Positions 19,171 through 28,098 of a stretch of 63,836 nucleotides of DNA are shown in pieces. Numbering within the stretch: the first letter of the stretch is position 1; every line of letters begins with the position of its first letter. Under the pieces are notes generated by a model. The model ran no database searches. It was not told the DNA's origin and saw only the letters and a program-made list of their open reading frames with translations. The DNA lies in the NCBI RefSeq assembly GCF_025215055.1, contig NZ_JANAVR010000004.1, positions 1 to 63,836 of the forward strand, read 5' to 3'. The stretch is from Candidatus Cardinium sp. TP (GTDB lineage: Bacteria > Bacteroidota > Bacteroidia > Cytophagales > Amoebophilaceae). Both the position numbers and the translations under genes were made by a program.

Positions 19171-19347
19171 ATGAACAGCTATATAACACACGCGTATAAG
19201 GGTATTTTATTTTGTTTGGCTATGGTCATGGGTACGCATTGTACGACTGGCCTTTATTGTATTACGCCATATGCGGCACCGATTAAAAATAATCCACTCA
19301 GGAGATACAAGGAAACACTATCCTCAGTCTGGGGTTTCACAGGTTAG
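19171..19347 (+). CDS. Possible small lipoprotein, 58 residues
   Basis: An ATG at 19171 opens a 58-codon frame with a basic start, a hydrophobic run (GILFCLAMVM) and a cysteine (GTHC) that could be a lipobox. It lies divergent from mscL. After its TAG a shifted frame continues for about 35 codons, so it may be the front of a broken longer gene. No homolog is recognised. The call rests on the signal-like N-terminus alone. Confidence 0.3.
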   Translation: MNSYITHAYKGILFCLAMVMGTHCTTGLYCITPYAAPIKNNPLRRYKETLSSVWGFTG

Positions 19348-19587
19348 GAAATTGGGGAAATGGTTTACTAGCTACACCGAACAACCCGGATCGATGGACA
19401 TCAGCCAACGAATAAAGGAAAAGCGTCTACCCATTGGCCAGAAAATAGAATAGAAAAGATACGGGCATGGCATTTTTTGCATGGAGCAGTATGCCCCCAC
19501 GATTATCAGGTATGTTTTTAAGGCAGGCAATTTGATTGTTTTTTCAAAGACTAACTTTTTACTATCCTCGCAAGTTTGTATAGGTGT

Positions 19588-19698
19588 TTTACCAAAACAG
19601 AGATAGAAATAGCTCATACGTATACGCCACTGCTCATGTCCGCCAACTTTTTTTATCGGCGGACATATGCGCCTTAACTTGACGAAATAGCAGCAAAT
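19588..19698 (-). repeat. Family C hairpin repeat
   Basis: Contains the perfect arms TGTCCGCC and GGCGGACA around a T-rich loop (near 19637-19666), flanked by CATACGTATACGCC on one side and the GCGCCTTAACTTGACGAAAT end on the other. The same unit occurs at 27861-27996 and at 59361-59479 with 60216-60246. Here it abuts a family A copy directly. Confidence 0.75.
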
Positions 19699-19950
19699 AT
19701 ATCTATTCAATTCACTGGTTTTTACATTAAAAGAAAAACGCCCCTGTAAAAAGGCGCGGTATAGAAAGTGGGATCATACAGATGATTTGGAAAAACAGCT
19801 TACTTTCAAGCCCCGAAAGGGGGCGCTTTCTGTTTTTCCATCTGTAAGATGACACTTTCAGCGCCTTTTTACCGAGGGCTTGATTTTTTGTCCACTTCTT
19901 TATCAAGAAAAAAGTGGGATAAAATGCATTATGAACCAGTAGCGTTGTAC
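19699..19950 (-). repeat. Family A repeat, nearly full length, inverted
   Basis: Runs from ATATCTATTCAATTCACTGG through the mirrored arms (CTTTTTACCGAGGGCTTG, TTTTTATC-type loop) to the worn terminus AACCAGTAGCGTTGTAC. The central stem is CCCCGAAAGGGGGCGC. It lies downstream of ruvX (minus strand). Confidence 0.85.
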
Positions 19951-19977
19951 CTAATAACGTAACTCTAACCATGGAAC

Positions 19978-20424
19978 TCATTCTGCAGGTGATGGCATTG
20001 CATGCCCCATGCTACGTAAAAAGGATTGGAGGATAATCGCCGCACTGACTTGATCGATAGAGCTGGCTCTATCTTTTTTGGAATAGCCTGCTTGACAGAG
20101 CCCCTGCATAGCCAACTTAGAGGTAAAACGCTCGTCCTGATAATAAAAACGTTGCGCTGGAAATTGCTGCTGTAAGCGCACACTGACCTGTTCTACTACA
20201 CTACTCATGGTAGAAGGCCGGCCATTTAAACCTTTGGGCATGCCCATTACAAAGGTGGCCACATTTTCTTTTTCTAAATAGTCCTTCAAAAAAAGGAATA
20301 AAGTAGGCGTGGCAATCGTCTGCAAAGGGGTGGCAATAATCTGTAAGGGATCGGTTACGGCAATACCGACGCGCTTGAGGCCATAGTCTATGGCCATAAT
20401 CCTACCTAATCGTTTTTCCATCAT
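19978..20424 (-). CDS. ruvX: RuvX/YqgF pre-16S rRNA nuclease
   Basis: 148 residues of the YqgF/RNase H-like family. The N-terminal strand has the catalytic aspartate (MAIDYGLKRVGIAVTD), the middle has the FVMGMPKGLNG motif, and YYQDERFTSKLA and SIDQVSAAIIL carry the other acidic residues. It is thought to mature the 5' end of 16S rRNA; an older proposal is Holliday junction resolution. Its start codon overlaps the lpxB stop by four bases (20421-20424), indicating translational coupling. The second methionine is an equally good start. Confidence 0.9.
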   Translation of the reverse strand: MMEKRLGRIMAIDYGLKRVGIAVTDPLQIIATPLQTIATPTLFLFLKDYLEKENVATFVMGMPKGLNGRPSTMSSVVEQVSVRLQQQFPAQRFYYQDERFTSKLAMQGLCQAGYSKKDRASSIDQVSAAIILQSFLRSMGHAMPSPAE

Positions 20425-21530
20425 GATACAGATCGATTTTTTGCGCTGGCTACTATACCTTTTGCGGCTTCTACAGCGGCATGACGGTCCCCCAACAACT
20501 GACGAATGGTCTGATAGGCCTCTTTTTGAGTGACCACCCCACTACCAGATAAAAGAGCCTGTAAAGTGGTATGGAGCTTGTCACGGGTACATTGATATTG
20601 AATGAGTTCTGGAACTACCGCTTGGCCTATCAAAAGGTTTACCAAAGAGATATAAGGTACCGTAGCGATGCTTTTGTAAAAAAAATAAGCCAATGGATGG
20701 GTTTTATAGATGACTACCTGTAATAAATTAAACAAAGCAGCTTCTAAACTAGCGGTTCCAGAAGCAATGATCCCCACACGGGCAAAGGCCATGAGGTCAT
20801 AGGTTTGGTCATAGACTACTTGAACGGTAGGTGGACACGCTTGATACAAATGGCGAGGTATATGACTTAATGCAGCTACTACCCATTGATAAGTAGAAGC
20901 ACCCTGCGCAACCATAAGCGGCAAAATGCGCCGAATCTCATCCAATCTACTGCCAGGTAGCAAAGCAATAATCGGCCGATGATCCAACTTATTATCTGCT
21001 CTAAAAGCGGGATTGATGCGATGGTCAGCCACCCGCTGCACCAATGGATGGCCTACATAATCGATGGTGGGGTATCCACGATCTTGGTAATAGGCTGCTT
21101 CAAAGGGTAAAATGGACCATACTTGATCTACATCCCGCTTGATTTTTTCAATTCTTCGTGGACCATGGGCCCAAATCTTGGACGGTATATAGTAATGAAC
21201 GAGAAAACCATTGCGCTTGGCAAATGCGGCAAGACGCATATTGAAACCACTGTAGTCGATTAAAATGACTACATGGGGTCGGTAGTGGATCAAACCTTGT
21301 CGGCACAATTGTAACCACTGCCATAGGGTATAGGACTTTTTGAAAAAATCTATCCCCATATAGGCCATATTGGTACCTGCTACCTGGCAAGGTTTACCAA
21401 TGGCTGCTGCCATCGCCCCCCCCCCACAAGACCAAAAATCGGCATGGGGATCTATGCTTTTGATCTGCGTAATCAAATCAGCACCATGGATATCTCCAGA
21501 ATGCTCACCCGCAATAACATAATAGCGCAT
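20421..21530 (-). CDS. lpxB: Lipid A disaccharide synthase
   Basis: About 369 residues from the ATG at 21530. That start gives MRYYVIAGEHSGDIHGADLI, the family's conserved opening; the 28 extra codons upstream are not typical. The glycosyltransferase fold shows VILIDYSGFNMRLA, the YYIPSKIWAHGPRRI segment and the LLPGSRLDEIRRILP loop, then a SGTASLEAAL nucleotide-binding motif. It joins UDP-diacylglucosamine and lipid X to make the lipid A disaccharide. No other lpx gene is in the window, so whether the whole pathway is present cannot be judged here. Four-base overlap with ruvX. Confidence 0.93.
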   Translation of the reverse strand: MRYYVIAGEHSGDIHGADLITQIKSIDPHADFWSCGGGAMAAAIGKPCQVAGTNMAYMGIDFFKKSYTLWQWLQLCRQGLIHYRPHVVILIDYSGFNMRLAAFAKRNGFLVHYYIPSKIWAHGPRRIEKIKRDVDQVWSILPFEAAYYQDRGYPTIDYVGHPLVQRVADHRINPAFRADNKLDHRPIIALLPGSRLDEIRRILPLMVAQGASTYQWVVAALSHIPRHLYQACPPTVQVVYDQTYDLMAFARVGIIASGTASLEAALFNLLQVVIYKTHPLAYFFYKSIATVPYISLVNLLIGQAVVPELIQYQCTRDKLHTTLQALLSGSGVVTQKEAYQTIRQLLGDRHAAVEAAKGIVASAKNRSVS

Positions 21531-21705
21531 GGATAGGTTCTTTTTAGATGCTGCGCAAGCCATGACCAACGCAATACCCCGCCCTAGGCTTAACGATGGA
21601 TGCCGCGCAACCAATGGGCCAAATTAGGAAATAAAGGTAAAAAAATCTAATTTTAACTTCCTAATCATAGTTTACTAAACCGGTTACCATTAAACCTTTC
21701 ATCCT

Positions 21706-22644
21706 TTGAAGTGCTTTTTATCCTTCTTGCTGTGGCTTGCTCCATTGGTTGCATTAGGGGCTACAAACGACTCCTTTTGGAGCCGGATTCAGCTACAAAG
21801 CGCTTTTTCTATCCAAGTGGATCGATATAAAGTCCACATTAAGGGCATGCACCCTGGTAGCCAAACGGGTGAAATGGCAATCAATCGCACAACGGCACAA
21901 GCCTATCTGATCCGCTGGCACCATGCGCCTTCTATTCACTTTGAGAAAAATGACGCTGGAATAGGTGATAGTAAGGCTATAGGTGGTAGCAACGCTAAAG
22001 GCATCTTTGGCTTCACGGGAACAGGTATGACCCTGGCTGCACAACTTTTGGTGGCTATGGACTTTCAACAGCTGCGCATCGGTAGTGGTGTGGGTCTACG
22101 CTGCTCTTTTTTCAAAAAAATGGCGGGGCAATGGGTCGATAATATACCATCAAATGATACGCAAAATGAGGCAGGTAACACTTTATCCTATCTACCTGAA
22201 CGGAGCTATTACTTTACTTGGACGCCTTTGGTTCGATTAGGGTTTAAGTTAATTGAAAATCAGAATTATACTTTATTAATAGATGGTACTTGGGCACCGC
22301 GCATCTACAACCATTCTGAATTAGATAAGGCCTATTATTGGATCTACGAGCGCAGCTTCGACTTGGGGGGCACATGGGAAAAAAAGATTACACGTTATCT
22401 GCATGGGCAGCTTCGGGTGGCTTATGGGTTTTGCTGCAACAATGAACTGGTGCAAACATATGAAAGATCCAACTCGAATCGGCCCATACCGAACGAGCTG
22501 ATTAGTGTGAGCCATGCTATAGGTAGTATCATAGTCCAAGTGGGCATGAGCATGCGCCTACCAGGGCTAAGCAAATGTCCCATCAGGGGATGTGTTACCA
22601 CACTAGACCATACCCATTATGGCAACCATTATAGAGGGGCATAA
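21706..22644 (+). CDS. Putative outer-membrane beta-barrel protein
   Basis: 312 residues with a cleavable signal peptide (MKCFLSFLLWLAPLVALGA). The mature part shows alternating hydrophobic/aromatic strands (YYFTWTPLVRLGFKL, YTLLIDGTWAPRIY, YLHGQLRVAYGFCC, SIIVQVGMSMRLPG) as in a porin-like barrel. No family could be named. The protein continues past the last strand with a histidine-rich tail. It is divergent from lpxB and ends 46 bases before the preferred polA start, so a shared transcript with polA is possible. A surface location is inferred. Confidence 0.65.
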   Translation: MKCFLSFLLWLAPLVALGATNDSFWSRIQLQSAFSIQVDRYKVHIKGMHPGSQTGEMAINRTTAQAYLIRWHHAPSIHFEKNDAGIGDSKAIGGSNAKGIFGFTGTGMTLAAQLLVAMDFQQLRIGSGVGLRCSFFKKMAGQWVDNIPSNDTQNEAGNTLSYLPERSYYFTWTPLVRLGFKLIENQNYTLLIDGTWAPRIYNHSELDKAYYWIYERSFDLGGTWEKKITRYLHGQLRVAYGFCCNNELVQTYERSNSNRPIPNELISVSHAIGSIIVQVGMSMRLPGLSKCPIRGCVTTLDHTHYGNHYRGA

Positions 22645-22690
22645 CTGGTTACCGGCTCATAAGCTAAATGATAAGGCCTATATAGATCAA

Positions 22691-25330
22691 ATGATACCAA
22701 AGAAGCTGTTTCTATTAGATGGGATGTCGCTCATCTACCGGGCGTATTTTGCTCTTGGTAAAGCGGTCACGGTGACCAGACAGGGCATTCAAACAGGGGC
22801 CATACTGGGCTTTGTCAACACTTTGGTAGAGGTGTTGCAAAAAGAAAAACCTACCCACCTGATTGTTGCCTTTGATGACAAAGCAAAAACTTTTCGACAT
22901 GAACTATTTCCAGCCTATAAATCCCATCGACCCGCACAACCGGAAGAGATCTCTATAGCGATTCCTTATATCCAAGCGATCCTAGATGGGTTTGGGATTC
23001 TATCGGTGACGTGTAGCGGCTATGAGGCGGATGACCTGCTGGGCACATTGGCCAAAAAAGCGGTGGGCGCTACCACCTATATCGTCTCGACAGATAAAGA
23101 CCTGGCACAGGTAGTAACGGATGGTATCTACCTCTATAAACCGAATAGCCATGGCCAAAAGGCAACGATACTTGGCAAAAAGGAAATCTTGGCGGAATGG
23201 GAGATCGTTAGACCAGAACAGGTAAGGGATATTCTAGCATTAGCAGGCGACCCTTCTGACTTTATTCCAGGTATTCCCTCTATTGGTAAAAAAACAGCGC
23301 GCAAACTGATCAAAGCGTTTGACCACTTAGAAAATGTACTGGCGCACAGCCACACGCTAAAGGGTCGGTTAAAAGCCAACCTCATTGAATATGCTGACCA
23401 GGGCCTACTCTCTAAACAGCTGGCCACTATTTGTACAGATGTGCCCATTGCGCTGGATTGGGAAGCATGCCGTTACCAGGGGCCCAATAGAACCAAATTG
23501 GAGTCGCTGTTTACCTCGCTGGAGTTTAAACAGCTTCAACAACGGTTATTTGGCGGGGCAACAGCTGATTTGTTTCAAACAACTGAAAGGGTTGCCGCTA
23601 CGCTTACACAGCCAGACTGTGCCACATTGATGCAAAAACTGCAGCATATAGCGGTATGGGCTTTTGATATTGCTACTACCCACATCGATCCACACCGCGC
23701 GGACTTGCTAGGTATTGCTTTTTCCTACCAAACGGGACAAATAGATTATCTAATGATACCTACTGATCCAGCCGCAGCCGAACCATTGCTTGCACTGCTG
23801 CAGCCGCTCTTTAACCGTAGGGATATATGTAAAGTAGGCCACAATATAAAGGATGCACTGATCGTATTGCAACGCTATGGACTCCATGTAGCCCCTCCCC
23901 TATTTGATACAATGATCGCCCATGCGTTGGTGGCGCCTGATGGACGCCATACCTTCGCCGCCTTATCAGAACAATACCTAGACTACACACCAAACGATAG
24001 GGAAACCGTAGCACCCGAAGCACACAAAGGGTATCTCAACGAACAGGCAGCACTTACTTTGCAAGTATACCCAAAGCTTGTGCAAGCCCTAATGGATGAA
24101 GCGATGGAAAGGTTATTTTACGAGGTTGAAATGCCATTGGTGCCTGTACTAGCCGCAATTGAAATAGAGGGTGTTGCGATTGACTTAACCCTACTCAAGC
24201 AGCTAGGGGAAGAGATGGAACGCACCACCCATGATCTAAAAGAAAAGATTTATACATTGGCCGAAACCAACTTCAATATCGACTCTCCCAAACAGCTGGG
24301 GAAGGTATTATTTGAAAAATTAAAACTGCATGAAAAGCCTATTCAAACCAAAGGAGGTCAATATGCAACGGGAGAATCGGTATTGGCCAAACTCACCAAA
24401 GTGCATCCTATTGTGCCCATCATCATGGAACACCGGGCCTGGCAAAAACTCCGCTCTACCTATGTGGATGCACTCCCTACCATGGTCCACCCCATAGACC
24501 AACGGCTCCATGCCGCTTATCACCAAACTGTGGCCACAACGGGTCGGCTGAGTGCTACAGGACCTAATTTGCAAAACATACCGATTAAAGCCACCATAGG
24601 GCTCCGCAAAGCTTTTATTCCACACCGCCAAGGAGACTGTCTATTTTCTGCCGACTATTCGCAAATAGAACTACGGATTATGGCAGCCTATGCACAAGAT
24701 GCAACGATGATCAGCGCCTTTCAAGCAGACAAAGACATTCATCAGATCACGGCGCGCAAACTGTTTAAAACAGAAGAGGTAGATCAGGAAATGCGACGAA
24801 AGGCTAAAATAGCCAACTTTGGCATCATATATGGCATTTCGGCTTTTGGCCTTGCGGAACGCATGGGTAATGTATCTAGAAAAGAGGCAGCTGAGTTGAT
24901 CGCTGCCTACTTTGAAGAATTTCCAGGTATCAAAAACCATATGGAGCACGCTATAGCCCAGGCCAAACAAAAGGGATATGCTACTACCCTATTGGGTAGA
25001 AAACGTTGGTTGCCTGATATACACGCACGCAATAGTGCGCTACGCAGCTTTGCAGAACGCAATGCAATTAACACACCTATTCAAGGCAGTGCAGCAGAAA
25101 TGATTAAATTGGCAATGATCCAGATTCACCACTGGCTAACCAGCCATAAGCTGAAAAGCAAACTGATTATACAGGTTCACGATGAACTGGTTTTTAATGT
25201 GCCAACAGAAGAAGTAGCGGAAATACAGCACCATATTCCACTGCTTATGGCACAAGCTTTGCCACTGGCAAATGTGCCGATTAAAGTAAATGGGCATATA
25301 GGCGCCAATTGGCTGGAAGCACATGGGTAA
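22691..25330 (+). CDS. polA: DNA polymerase I with degenerate 3'-5' exonuclease
   Basis: 879 residues from the ATG at 22691 (MIPKKLFLLDGMSLIYRAYF), which is the family's usual beginning. The 5' nuclease domain is intact (FDDKAKTFRHEL, YEADDLLG, STDKDLAQVV, GDPSDFIPGIPSIGKKTA). The polymerase domain has motif A DYSQIELRI, motif B RRKAKIANFGIIYG and motif C QVHDELVF. In the proofreading domain all three exonuclease motifs have lost acidic residues: FDIAT where DTET is expected, GHNIKDAL where NLKYD is expected, and NEQAAL where EDADVT is expected. It probably fills gaps and removes primers without proofreading. Confidence 0.95.
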   Translation: MIPKKLFLLDGMSLIYRAYFALGKAVTVTRQGIQTGAILGFVNTLVEVLQKEKPTHLIVAFDDKAKTFRHELFPAYKSHRPAQPEEISIAIPYIQAILDGFGILSVTCSGYEADDLLGTLAKKAVGATTYIVSTDKDLAQVVTDGIYLYKPNSHGQKATILGKKEILAEWEIVRPEQVRDILALAGDPSDFIPGIPSIGKKTARKLIKAFDHLENVLAHSHTLKGRLKANLIEYADQGLLSKQLATICTDVPIALDWEACRYQGPNRTKLESLFTSLEFKQLQQRLFGGATADLFQTTERVAATLTQPDCATLMQKLQHIAVWAFDIATTHIDPHRADLLGIAFSYQTGQIDYLMIPTDPAAAEPLLALLQPLFNRRDICKVGHNIKDALIVLQRYGLHVAPPLFDTMIAHALVAPDGRHTFAALSEQYLDYTPNDRETVAPEAHKGYLNEQAALTLQVYPKLVQALMDEAMERLFYEVEMPLVPVLAAIEIEGVAIDLTLLKQLGEEMERTTHDLKEKIYTLAETNFNIDSPKQLGKVLFEKLKLHEKPIQTKGGQYATGESVLAKLTKVHPIVPIIMEHRAWQKLRSTYVDALPTMVHPIDQRLHAAYHQTVATTGRLSATGPNLQNIPIKATIGLRKAFIPHRQGDCLFSADYSQIELRIMAAYAQDATMISAFQADKDIHQITARKLFKTEEVDQEMRRKAKIANFGIIYGISAFGLAERMGNVSRKEAAELIAAYFEEFPGIKNHMEHAIAQAKQKGYATTLLGRKRWLPDIHARNSALRSFAERNAINTPIQGSAAEMIKLAMIQIHHWLTSHKLKSKLIIQVHDELVFNVPTEEVAEIQHHIPLLMAQALPLANVPIKVNGHIGANWLEAHG

Positions 25331-25459
25331 TAACCTCAGATCAAAGCCACCCCTAGGTAAGATGTTTTGCCACTCTTGGTAAATTTTATATCATTGTAAC
25401 AATCTATGGGCTTGGAATGAGAAGCTATGCAAACGATGCATCATTGATGCAAAAAAAAT
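25331..25459. other. Short spacer before a family A copy
   Basis: About 130 bases after polA with no gene. A small ACGATGCATCATTGATGCA-type dyad lies near 25433-25451. Together with the repeat that follows, it makes up the 400-base polA-cdsA gap. Confidence 0.4.
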
Positions 25460-25716
25460 GTCTCTGTTCCAGTCACTGGTTTTTTGCGTTAAAAGAAAAA
25501 CGCCCCTGTAAAAAGTCGCGGTGTAGCAAGTGTTATCTGACAGATGATGTAAAAAAACAGTTTCCTTTGAATCCCCCGAAGGGGGCACTTCCTGTTTTCC
25601 CATCTGCAAGATGACACTTTCAGCGCCTTTTTACCGAGGGCTTGATTTTTGTCCACTTTTTTATCAAGAAAAAAGTGGGATAAAAGTCATTATTAACCAG
25701 TATCGTGAACAGATAC
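25460..25716 (-). repeat. Family A repeat, full-length 257 bp copy (inverted)
   Basis: Starts GTCTCTGTTCCAGTCACTGG and ends CGTGAACAGATAC at 25716, with the whole palindromic body between. Same length as the copies at 3747 and 29652 but opposite orientation. It lies between polA and cdsA, 15 bases before the cdsA start, so cdsA must be transcribed through or from its right end. Confidence 0.9.
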
Positions 25717-25731
25717 AAAAAATTTACACTT

Positions 25732-26568
25732 ATGCTCAAAAAACAAAACAATTTTGTACAGCGGTTTTTTTCGACTGTCTTCTTTGCACCTGTCATTATT
25801 TTTGCCATTTTCTGGTCTGCATGGACCTATTTTTTTCTTTTTTTTTATGTAGCCATGTTGGCTATGTTAGAGTTTTATAAGTTGCTGAAGCAAGCCAATG
25901 TGGCACCCATGCGCGGCTACGGCATTTGCTTAGGACTACTCTTGTATACCATAGCCTTTTCTTACTACCTCCAAGGTAATTTTTTACCTATATTAAGTTA
26001 TAGCTGTATTCCCTTAACGGTTTTAATATATATCGTTGCGCTCTATAGTCACAAGCCCTCTAATCCCTTTTTAGATATCGCGGCTACTTTTTTAGGAATC
26101 TTATATGTTGCCATTCCTTGTGGCATGCTGCACTATCTAGCCTTTTTTAAAGGCATCTATTCCAACCAGCTGATCCTGGGTTTATTGGCTATTGTTTGGA
26201 GTCAGGATACGGGGGCCTACCTAGTGGGTTCTACCATAGGACGAGCCAAACTCTTTAAACGGATCTCTCCTCAAAAAACATGGGAGGGTTTGGTGGCTGG
26301 TGCCTTATTTGCAGTTATGGCTGGTTATGGGACCGCCTATTTTTTTAATATTTTACCCTTATGGCAGTGGCTTTCGATCTCAGTGATTACCATTTTTACC
26401 GGTACCTATGGAGATTTGGTTGCTTCATTGCTGAAAAGAAGTGTAGATGCAAAAAACACTAGTGAAATGATTCCAGGTCATGGAGGACTCTTGGATAGAG
26501 TGGATAGTTTATTGTTAACCATTCCTACTATAGTGGCATTCTTAAAAATCACTTTGCTCTGTGGGTAA
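25732..26568 (+). CDS. cdsA: Phosphatidate cytidylyltransferase
   Basis: 278 residues from ATG 25732. An upstream GTG at 25705 lies inside the family A terminus and is unlikely. The protein has about seven to eight membrane helices and the C-terminal CDP-alcohol signature SLLKRSVDAKNTSEMIPGHG followed by GLLDRVDSL; the usual KD in the signature is KN here. It makes CDP-diacylglycerol from phosphatidate and CTP, the entry to phosphatidylserine and phosphatidylethanolamine. psd follows two short genes downstream on the same strand, and the three form a likely phospholipid operon. Confidence 0.93.
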   Translation: MLKKQNNFVQRFFSTVFFAPVIIFAIFWSAWTYFFLFFYVAMLAMLEFYKLLKQANVAPMRGYGICLGLLLYTIAFSYYLQGNFLPILSYSCIPLTVLIYIVALYSHKPSNPFLDIAATFLGILYVAIPCGMLHYLAFFKGIYSNQLILGLLAIVWSQDTGAYLVGSTIGRAKLFKRISPQKTWEGLVAGALFAVMAGYGTAYFFNILPLWQWLSISVITIFTGTYGDLVASLLKRSVDAKNTSEMIPGHGGLLDRVDSLLLTIPTIVAFLKITLLCG

Positions 26569-26613
26569 AAGGCATTATATAGGCTATGTGGAGCTTGATA
26601 AAAAACTAAACAC

Positions 26614-26826
26614 ATGTTTGTTTTGTTGAAAAACAGATGTTTGTATTATTTTTACTGTGTACCAATTTTTTTATCAATTTCCCTAAACGGCTGCGCATAC
26701 CAACGGTCTATAGGCACAACTGAAACCAAACCTATTTTCGTTGCCCTTATGGGCAAAAGGGCTACCCATTGGATGACGGTTACAATAGTGCTGGATTTTA
26801 ATTTTTCAAGTAATGAAAATACATAA
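26614..26826 (+). CDS. Probable small lipoprotein between cdsA and psd
   Basis: 70 residues beginning MFVLLKNRCLYYFYC with a hydrophobic run and a lipobox-like SLNGC, followed by about 43 residues with no known domain. It sits 45 bases after cdsA and overlaps the psd start by 14 bases, so it fits the operon geometry. Its short length and lack of recognised relatives keep confidence moderate; it may be only a translated leader. Confidence 0.45.
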   Translation: MFVLLKNRCLYYFYCVPIFLSISLNGCAYQRSIGTTETKPIFVALMGKRATHWMTVTIVLDFNFSSNENT

Positions 26827-27469
26827 AGAAGGAAAAGAAATTTTGTTATGGACGCCTGTGCTGCTGTTGCTGATCTATTATGGCATGCATAAAAAAGTGG
26901 TATTTAGTTACCATCAATCGATAGGGTTTGCAGTAGTAAGTGGTGCTTTGTATTTTTGGTTAATCTATTTTTTTAGAGATCCATACCGTATCATCCATAC
27001 GCAAGATCAATATATACTAGGGCCAGCAGATGGTAAAGTTATTAATATTCAAAACGTATATGAGGAGGAGTACTTACAGGAAGAGTGCATCAAAATAAGT
27101 ATATTTATGTCTCCCTTTAATGTACACGTGAATCGATTTCCGATGTCTGGTAGGATTGTCTTTTTTAAATACCACCCAGGTAAGTACTTGGTGGCTTTTC
27201 ATCCTAAAGCTAGTACGCATAATGAAAGGACTTCCATCGTAATTGAAAATGAGAATGGTCAGCAAATTCTTTTTAGACAAATAGCCGGTTTTATGGCACG
27301 TCGCATCAAGTTTTATTTTAAAGAAGGGGAAGAGGTGCAACAGGGTGAAAAATGTGGTTTTATTAAGTTTGGTTCAAGAGCAGAGGTCTATTTGCCTCTG
27401 GATGCCGATATCCAGGTAGCTGTAGGTGATAAAATAAAAGGAGGGGTTACGGTTTTGGCCAAAATATAG
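26813..27469 (+). CDS. psd: Phosphatidylserine decarboxylase (short proenzyme type)
   Basis: 218 residues, the length of the short Psd family. Two N-terminal membrane segments precede a soluble domain with GPADGKVINI, SPFNVHVNRFP and the self-cleavage motif near the C-terminus (IKFGSRAEVYLP), where the serine of Gly-Ser becomes the pyruvoyl group. It makes phosphatidylethanolamine from phosphatidylserine. The pss gene that would supply its substrate is not in the window. It is downstream of cdsA in the same direction. Confidence 0.93.
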   Translation: MKIHKEGKEILLWTPVLLLLIYYGMHKKVVFSYHQSIGFAVVSGALYFWLIYFFRDPYRIIHTQDQYILGPADGKVINIQNVYEEEYLQEECIKISIFMSPFNVHVNRFPMSGRIVFFKYHPGKYLVAFHPKASTHNERTSIVIENENGQQILFRQIAGFMARRIKFYFKEGEEVQQGEKCGFIKFGSRAEVYLPLDADIQVAVGDKIKGGVTVLAKI

Positions 27470-27471
27470 TT

Positions 27472-27524
27472 TATGCCTACTTAAGGCTGTGCTGGCGCAG
27501 CCATGGTAGGGAAGTTGAGGCATA
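27472..27524. terminator. Two-tier hairpin after psd
   Basis: Outer arms TATGCCT (27472-27478) and AGGCATA (27518-27524) enclose an inner stem GGCTGTG-CTGG-CGCAGCC. It starts three bases after the psd stop. There is no T-run, so a classical intrinsic terminator is not shown; a message-end structure protecting the 3' end is the likeliest reading. Confidence 0.45.
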
Positions 27525-27544
27525 CGATTTTGTGCTTGTTTTTA

Positions 27545-27620
27545 GTAGGTGTTCAGCCAATGGCGTTAACTTAAGGATTATTTTTGTTAATTTTCAAATA
27601 AAAATATCTATTCTTACCAT
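27545..27620 (+). repeat. Family B repeat (partial)
   Basis: Reads TAGGTGTTCAGCCAATGGCG, then TTAACTTAAGGAT, an AT-rich middle and TATCTATTCTTACCATTGG, joining the family A copy that follows. Same arrangement as at 2700-2778. Confidence 0.7.
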
Positions 27621-27859
27621 TGGTTAATAATGGATTTTATCCCACTTTTTTCTTGATAAAAAGTGGACAAAAAATTAAGCCCTCGGCAAAAAGTCGCTGA
27701 AAGTATCATCTTACAGATGGGAAAACAGGAAGCGCCCCCAAAGGGGGCTTCAAAGGAAACTGTTTTTCCTAATCATCTGTAAAATGCCACTTTCTACACC
27801 GCGACTTTTTACAGGGGCGTTGTTCTTTTTACATAAAAACCAGTAAATTGAATAGATAT
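27621..27859 (+). repeat. Family A repeat, nearly complete
   Basis: Runs from GGTTAATAATGGATTTTATC through the complete palindromic body (central stem GCGCCCCCAAAGGGGGC) to a worn right terminus CCAGTAAATTGAATAGATAT. It is joined to a family B end on the left and a family C unit on the right. Confidence 0.85.
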
Positions 27860-27860
27860 A

Positions 27861-27996
27861 TTTGCTGCCATTTCGTCAAGTTAAGGCGATTATGTCCGCC
27901 GATAAAAAAACTTGGCGGACATGAGCAGCGGCGTATACACATTAGCCATTTCTATCGCTGTGTTAGAATAGATATTCCTTAAGTTGACGCCATTGG
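27861..27996 (+). repeat. Family C hairpin repeat, intact reference copy
   Basis: Ends are TTTGCTGCCATTTCGTCAAG and, inverted, CCAATGGCGTCAACTTAAGG. The interior holds the GTCCGCC-GATAAAAAAACTT-GGCGGAC hairpin, then a CGTATACACATTAGCC block and GTGTTAGAATAGATATTCCT. This copy shows the uninterrupted sequence into which the group II intron at 59480 has inserted. A 26-base linker (27997-28022) and a lone family A terminus (28023-28046) follow, so the whole 629-base psd-gltX gap is repeat material. Confidence 0.8.
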
Positions 27997-28098
27997 GTGT
28001 TCAGCGCAGTGGTTGTTATTAGGTATTTGTTCAAGTCACTGCTTTTAGGCGATGTGGCCAATAGACTGATGTTTTTAGCTGTTTTTTTAGATTAAGAT

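Noticed and set aside
25705-25731. GTG start for cdsA inside the family A terminus
   Set aside because: The extra nine codons come from the repeat end; ATG 25732 gives the expected basic start before the first membrane helix.
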